From the NCBI GenBank assembly GCA_023664345.1, contig JAMPFQ010000002.1, positions 124,001-188,000 on the forward strand: a stretch of DNA of 64,000 bases, given 5' to 3'. The translations under genes were made by a program, and so were the position numbers. This document shows, piece by piece, positions 59,430 to 64,000 of the stretch; position 1 is the stretch's first letter, and each line of letters starts with the position of its first letter. Under the pieces are notes generated by a model. The model did not search any database, was not told the DNA's origin, and worked only from the letters and a program-made list of their open reading frames with translations. The DNA is from Lachnospiraceae bacterium. GTDB taxonomy: Bacteria > Bacillota > Clostridia > Lachnospirales > Lachnospiraceae.

Positions 59430-60308
59430 TCAATACATCTTGTAACTGTCATTCGTCATAATATAACTGTCAATCTGATTTTCCACAAAACATTGATTCA
59501 TAAAAATACTCCGCATTGCGAACTCCTTTGAATACCGCCAAACACATATCTCCGTATTCCGTGTATCGTCCTCCCGTTTCAGTCTGTTCATCAATTCTTG
59601 CACCATTTCACGGAATCGTTTCTCTGCATCCATTTTTTCATCTTCTTCCACATATTGAAAATAATTTTGTACATCATTCAGAGTCAAGCGAATCTTTCGG
59701 TATTCTGGTGGAATCAGAAGTGTTTCCCAGCTATCCCTGATACACTCTACGCACTTTTCAATATGTCCTGAATCCAAAGTCACCACATATTCTTCCCTGA
59801 TATCTGCTTTTTTCTTCCCTTTCATATCATAGCAAGCCTTTAACAACTCCTGCTCCATCTGAGAAAAGCCTGGTGCACAATCAAAAACAATCAGATTTCC
59901 TTTCTGTCTCCCCACAACACCTGCAACATACGCAAGGATATCATCCCGAAGCCGCTGCTGTGCAAGTTCCTGATGGTTTATGTAATTTAAACCGCCATAC
60001 ATGGACTGCATCTTCAATTCGGGCGACAAATACACTACATGGAGATTCCTTGTTTCCCCATCATAAGATAATGGAACCGCTACCGCTTTCTTTGTCTGAT
60101 GAAAACATTTTTCCAAAGGCAGCTTATCCCTGTCGAACAAATAACTTGTAGCCGTACCCAGAACATCTAAATCTATGTAAATCACATTTTCATATCTGCA
60201 CTCATGAAACAGCTCATCGATACAATGAGCCAAAGCCAACGTGGTCTTCCCTGCACCTCCTTTAAACGAATTCACCACTATGATTTCGTTCTGAACTTTT
60301 CCCGCCAT
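59430..60308 (-). CDS. ParA/MinD-like ATPase (deviant Walker A)
   Basis: 292 aa. VVNSFKGGAGKTTLALAHCID carries the ParA-type Walker A with the signature lysine (K16 and K21), NVIYIDLDVLGTATSYLF is the second ATPase strand, and LIVFDCAPGFSQ is Walker B. The C-terminal half (IEKCVECIRDSWETLL ... VQELMNRLKRED) is not of the ParB-linked type. Such ATPases position or load partners. There is no ParB gene or parS-like site close by, so plasmid partitioning is unlikely. ATG 60308 comes one base after the stop of the 995-aa gene, a fully coupled arrangement. Confidence 0.8.
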   Translation of the reverse strand: MAGKVQNEIIVVNSFKGGAGKTTLALAHCIDELFHECRYENVIYIDLDVLGTATSYLFDRDKLPLEKCFHQTKKAVAVPLSYDGETRNLHVVYLSPELKMQSMYGGLNYINHQELAQQRLRDDILAYVAGVVGRQKGNLIVFDCAPGFSQMEQELLKACYDMKGKKKADIREEYVVTLDSGHIEKCVECIRDSWETLLIPPEYRKIRLTLNDVQNYFQYVEEDEKMDAEKRFREMVQELMNRLKREDDTRNTEICVWRYSKEFAMRSIFMNQCFVENQIDSYIMTNDSYKMY

Positions 60309-60309
60309 A

Positions 60310-63297
60310 TTATTCCGATATCCTTTCCTGTATTTTTTGCAATTTATCTCTATCTTTGCCTGTCAGCAAACCATACATTTCATTGCATTTTATCAAATGT
60401 TTCAGCAATTTCGTCTCATACCTTTCTTTAAATTGACTAGTCGTTTGCTCATCAATGCTTGCCTTATTTCTGGCAAATTTTATAATCTCGTGCATCTTCA
60501 ACGCTTCCATGCAGTCCTTTTCTGCGTAATCTCCAGCCCTGATTCTCGCTCTCGGTGCTTTCTCCCTCACATACGCCACTGTCATGTCCTCTATAACCGG
60601 CCTAAAATCTTCCACAGACAATCTTTCCAACAATAGTACAGAAGACACGTTCTCAACTCGTTCCAGCAGATAGGTCAGTATAGCATTCCGAAAATAAATT
60701 CCAAGGACATTTTCACGCGAAATCAGGCTCTTCATCTGCCATTGCACCCAATCAAAGCATTGCATCTTCCATTCTCCGTCCGAATCATCTCCATCTGTTT
60801 CCATCATCTGACATTCACAGTAAAACACTCCTTCCCGATACCCAAATTCTAAATAAATATCTTCCAAAAAATCAGAAAAAAAACCTGTAACATCCTCCAA
60901 CCCCAACACGGTATCGTAAAAATCTCTTACAGAGTAACTTACTTGCGGCTCTCCCTTATCTGAAAGACGCTTTCTCTGATTATCATTTTCAAATTCAATG
61001 ATGGTGATATTTCTGCTATTATATCCGCCCTGATGGGCATGTATATACTGTGTCCTGAAGATTTCGGAAAGAATATGCTCGTTAGAGCTAAGCAAAATCA
61101 CCGCCTTACCCGGACAGTTCGATACCAGGCCATTGATATCAGACAGTAATCCATTATCAATTTCCCTATTCTTCCATATCCGATAACCTTCTTCTCTATT
61201 CTCTGCAATGTTCTGCATAGAGTCCCACAGGACTGCAATATCAATGGATTGTTGCGTAAAATACCGTTCGACCTGAGTCTCCAGTTCTATTTTCGACAGA
61301 CGGTTTTTTAGACCATTATTATAATAAGCAGCCTTTCTTGGTTCTAAGTATAGCATAGAATTATCCGCTACAATAGTGATATCTGATTCACCCATAATTT
61401 TACCCATTTCATATTGTCTGCCATTCCAGTAACCGTTTCTTCCGAACCGAAACCTCACTGTTTCCCCTGTGCCAATGCTGTCCCACAATGCAGACAGTTC
61501 TTTCTTTAACTCATCTTCCCTTGCAGAGAGAATCAGAAACTCCACTTTTCCTATATTACAATATGCTTGCTGCGAAAATTGCAGAATTTTGTTCACAAGC
61601 TGTACAAGCCCCGTCAGACTACTGATGTCCATTACCGCAATCCGAATATGTGTCAGAAAAGGATGTCTTTCCAAATACTCCAGGATCTGCCGATTAATCG
61701 TACGAAAATCCAGTGAAGAATACACAGCGCCAAAGTCCTGATTTTCAAACAGGATATTGCCGCTCTGCCAGACTTCCGCATGATCCAAAGCATAGATTTT
61801 TCCGTCCACTGTCATATATTCTATCGGAAACTGCATGCCTGCCTTCTGTATCATAGCATGCCATATTTGGTCTTTTAAAACATGCTTACCATTTTTTTTC
61901 TGCTGCTTTACAGCAAATCGATACATCTCCCTGACACACATATAATAAAATACACAGACCGGGTGATAAAAGGGCATTTTCACCGTAGCACCGTCTGTCC
62001 GGCAAAACAGCATCTGCAGCCTCTGGGTTACCCCGGTACCTGCCACAGCCGAGCGCATCTTACTATTGTTGAGAACAAATGCAAGAAGCTCCAAATATTT
62101 CTGTGTATATGCAGCAGCGCCGGAACAGAACTTGTCCAGACAAATTGGCGTAGCTTGAGACACTGCCTCCCAGCTTTCCTCAAAAAGTAACTGCAGAGAG
62201 TGAATTTTATGCCCTGTTTCCTGAATCACAGGCTCTTCCGAACCCATTTCCCATACCGCATTCTTCAATTGCAGAAACTGTTCTTTCGCATAATCTAAAT
62301 CCTCTTGATTCAATTGATATTTTTTCCATTCCTGTTCTTCGTCAGAATCCTCCTGCTCTCTATCAGCCATCCACTCTGCCTCAATCTCTGCAACTGTCTT
62401 TCCGGAATCTTCCAACAGATAACATTGATAAGAGTTCTCATAAACTATGTCCTCTATGTCTGTAGGCCGTGTTTCTCCAGGAGAAGCGTTTCTGGCAGGT
62501 GCCTTCAGGAAATCTTTTATATCGTCATAATACACATTTTTAAATATCTTTTCTATATCGCCCGATGCCAGACCATCGGTAATTGACTTTTCGAAAGGTT
62601 TTCCCGCCATTTTTCCATTCATGACGGCTTTTATCAATCTGCTCTCAACAACATTATATTTGGATGCTCTCAGAATGCGATTTATTTCCCCTTTATACAA
62701 ATAACTCGTTTTTCTGCTCTTCCAGATACCCAACATCGACAGGTTTTCATTCAACTTCTCAGGTAGCAAGACTCTTCTTGATATTCCGGCATTCTGCCCC
62801 TGCTTCTTCTGCAGTGGACCGGATGGCACCTTCTGCGGCTTAATCGTTGTCTTCACAGAACTGTCTAAGTATTTCATCAAAGTACTCAATGCAACCTCGC
62901 TATGGTCAAGTATTACCGATAAAAATGCCTTTGCATCATTATGAAAGCCTGCAGTAAGACTCAATGCTTTTTTCAGGCAATTCCACAGTACTTCCCTATT
63001 TTCAGCCATGATAGGATACTCATTAAAATCCTTCAAAGAATCAATCTGCTTGATTCCCTCACCCGAAAGCAATACGATTTTGGGCACATCCGGTGCATTC
63101 CGCATTCTTACAGCTTCTGAATAATCCCGATCATTCACAACAATCACGCAATATTCTGTCAAATCGGAAGTATCCAGTCCTTTCAGGAACTCCTCCTCAA
63201 CATCACAGAAAGATAAGAAGAATTCTTCTCTGTCTCCCCCAACTGCTTTCACATAAGTTTCAAGATATATGACAAAATATTCCTGCCACTTGCTCAT
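60310..63297 (-). CDS. 995-aa protein of unknown function in A+T-rich operon
   Basis: Not recognised. The first ~115 residues alternate strands and helices (YCVIVVNDRDYSEAVRMRN, VPKIVLLSGEGIKQIDSL), a small Rossmann-like region. A middle acidic linker (WMADREQEDSDEEQEWKK) follows, then a large domain with alternating hydrophobic strands (ILFENQDFGAVYSSLDF, LTHIRIAVMDISSLTGLVQLV, SDITIVADNSMLYLEPRKA, GKAVILLSSNEHILSEIF) like a multi-domain NTPase, but no Walker A motif (GxxxxGK[ST]) is visible. The C-terminal region is helical. No signal peptide or span. The start ATG overlaps the previous stop by 4 bases (ATGA), and it ends one base before the ParA-like start. Confidence 0.7.
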   Translation of the reverse strand: MSKWQEYFVIYLETYVKAVGGDREEFFLSFCDVEEEFLKGLDTSDLTEYCVIVVNDRDYSEAVRMRNAPDVPKIVLLSGEGIKQIDSLKDFNEYPIMAENREVLWNCLKKALSLTAGFHNDAKAFLSVILDHSEVALSTLMKYLDSSVKTTIKPQKVPSGPLQKKQGQNAGISRRVLLPEKLNENLSMLGIWKSRKTSYLYKGEINRILRASKYNVVESRLIKAVMNGKMAGKPFEKSITDGLASGDIEKIFKNVYYDDIKDFLKAPARNASPGETRPTDIEDIVYENSYQCYLLEDSGKTVAEIEAEWMADREQEDSDEEQEWKKYQLNQEDLDYAKEQFLQLKNAVWEMGSEEPVIQETGHKIHSLQLLFEESWEAVSQATPICLDKFCSGAAAYTQKYLELLAFVLNNSKMRSAVAGTGVTQRLQMLFCRTDGATVKMPFYHPVCVFYYMCVREMYRFAVKQQKKNGKHVLKDQIWHAMIQKAGMQFPIEYMTVDGKIYALDHAEVWQSGNILFENQDFGAVYSSLDFRTINRQILEYLERHPFLTHIRIAVMDISSLTGLVQLVNKILQFSQQAYCNIGKVEFLILSAREDELKKELSALWDSIGTGETVRFRFGRNGYWNGRQYEMGKIMGESDITIVADNSMLYLEPRKAAYYNNGLKNRLSKIELETQVERYFTQQSIDIAVLWDSMQNIAENREEGYRIWKNREIDNGLLSDINGLVSNCPGKAVILLSSNEHILSEIFRTQYIHAHQGGYNSRNITIIEFENDNQRKRLSDKGEPQVSYSVRDFYDTVLGLEDVTGFFSDFLEDIYLEFGYREGVFYCECQMMETDGDDSDGEWKMQCFDWVQWQMKSLISRENVLGIYFRNAILTYLLERVENVSSVLLLERLSVEDFRPVIEDMTVAYVREKAPRARIRAGDYAEKDCMEALKMHEIIKFARNKASIDEQTTSQFKERYETKLLKHLIKCNEMYGLLTGKDRDKLQKIQERISE

Positions 63298-64000
63298 ATC
63301 AACTTAAATCCCCCTTTTTCCTCCGGAAGCGTGATGACAAAACCACTATCGGATAGTTTAATCAGACAATTCCCGCTATTCAAAGTATCCAGAAAAGCCT
63401 GCTTGTTCTTCATAAGCTCCTGAGCCTTCAGCAAGGGCTTAATTATCTTCAAATATTTCTCACTCTTACCGGTTTTTGTAATAATGATTGTGTATCGTTC
63501 CAATAAATCATCCAAGAAGTTATCCAGATAATCATATTTCAATCCCTTACGTGCTAAATAAAGACGCACATAAAACTCCGCTAATCCTTCCGACATGGCA
63601 AAATACTTCGAATTTACATTGGTTTTAGGGTACACCATGTCAATCTGCTTTCCGCTAGTAGACAAAATGGAAGACATTTTCTGCAGAGAGGACCCTTGCT
63701 TACTTCCTATCAGATCTGTAAAACGCATAACAAACTCATCCACATTTATATCCTTCTCATCTCCGTCCTCTATGGCAAATCCCTGCAGCAGCTTTTCATA
63801 CGTAACCTTTCTCAAGCTCTGCTGGTTTCTGCCGGAAATATCTTTCATGACTTCATCAAACGATTTTCCCTGAATCAACAGAGATTCCTTTTGCGCTGAC
63901 AAATGGAGAGATTGCGCTTTCCCAACGGACGGTTCCAGAGCTTCTCTATAAAAAGCTTTCAACAAATCCGGAAACACATCCCTAAGCCTTGTATAACTAT
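63294..64000 (-). CDS. C-terminal part of an unknown protein, cut by the window edge
   Basis: The frame is open to the last base of the window (SYTRLRDVFPDLLKAFYREA...), so the true start lies beyond it. About 235 residues are seen: helical, with SLRKVTYEKLLQGFAIEDGD, VDEFVMRFTDLIGSKQGSSLQ, YFAMSEGLAEFYVRLYLARKG and a C-terminal beta-rich GFVITLPEEKGGFKLI. No domain is recognised. Its stop overlaps the start of the 995-aa gene, so it is the upstream member of the same operon. Confidence 0.6.
   Translation of the reverse strand, partial: SYTRLRDVFPDLLKAFYREALEPSVGKAQSLHLSAQKESLLIQGKSFDEVMKDISGRNQQSLRKVTYEKLLQGFAIEDGDEKDINVDEFVMRFTDLIGSKQGSSLQKMSSILSTSGKQIDMVYPKTNVNSKYFAMSEGLAEFYVRLYLARKGLKYDYLDNFLDDLLERYTIIITKTGKSEKYLKIIKPLLKAQELMKNKQAFLDTLNSGNCLIKLSDSGFVITLPEEKGGFKLI

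Overview
The window looks like chromosomal DNA from a butyrate-forming anaerobic member of the Lachnospiraceae (Bacillota, Clostridia), probably a gut or rumen commensal; this is inferred from gene content, and no species can be named. Supporting signs: both halves of a clostridial butyrate pathway (thl-crt-hbd-bcd-etfB-etfA and ptb-buk), a PPi-type phosphofructokinase, galacturonate catabolism, a choloylglycine/bile-salt hydrolase, microcompartment shell genes, and strong AGGAGG-type ribosome binding sites. No rRNA, tRNA, CRISPR array or complete insertion sequence was found.

Layout: 0.1-1.2 kb, Rpn-type nuclease with a coding tandem repeat. 1.5-7.5 kb, hexuronate locus: uxaB-uxaA divergent from a LacI regulator and uxaC, with a matching palindromic operator in each promoter. 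7.6-8.5 kb, AraC regulator. 8.5-10.6 kb, KtrB/KtrA potassium uptake. 10.7-12.9 kb, ptb, a 41-aa ORF and buk. 13.2-15.3 kb, an ECF sigma factor coupled to a membrane-anchored serpin. 15.3-22 kb, DUF4240 protein, GLUG-repeat surface protein, MMPL transporter and divergent TetR regulator. 22-25.4 kb, an unusual operon of a zinc-ribbon/pseudokinase-like protein, a vWA protein and a divergent PurA paralogue. 25.4-30.1 kb, GH13 amylosucrase-like enzyme, a His-less HPr, and a twice-frameshifted solute-binding lipoprotein. 30.2-36.3 kb, hemerythrin, ComFB, membrane proteins, TrpB2 and an AAA/nuclease protein. 36.6-44 kb, MATE transporter, bile-salt hydrolase, D,D-carboxypeptidase, YkgJ, GH43, MtnA and YbaK. 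44.1-51.9 kb, Pfp and the butyryl-CoA operon. 52.1-55.7 kb, a ZorA/ZorB-like motor pair followed by two EutS/PduU-type shell proteins and an EutP GTPase under their own promoter. 55.7-57.1 kb, RarA. From about 57.6 kb the DNA becomes visibly A+T richer and carries a tightly overlapping operon (truncated unknown protein, 995-aa unknown protein, ParA-like ATPase, HD phosphohydrolase) that resembles an acquired conflict or mobile island.

How the genes work together: acetyl-CoA from sugars (Pfp) and hexuronates (UxaC-UxaB-UxaA to 2-keto-3-deoxygluconate) can be condensed by Thl, reduced and dehydrated by Hbd and Crt, reduced to butyryl-CoA by Bcd-EtfAB, and converted to butyrate with ATP formation by Ptb and Buk. 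The most unusual material is the pseudokinase/vWA/PurA operon, the A+T-rich terminal operon, the sigma factor-serpin pair, the orphan Zor-like and shell-protein loci, a family of covarying hairpin elements placed against ribosome binding sites, a three-hairpin element inside the butyrate operon, and two tiny ORFs inside the butyrate operons.
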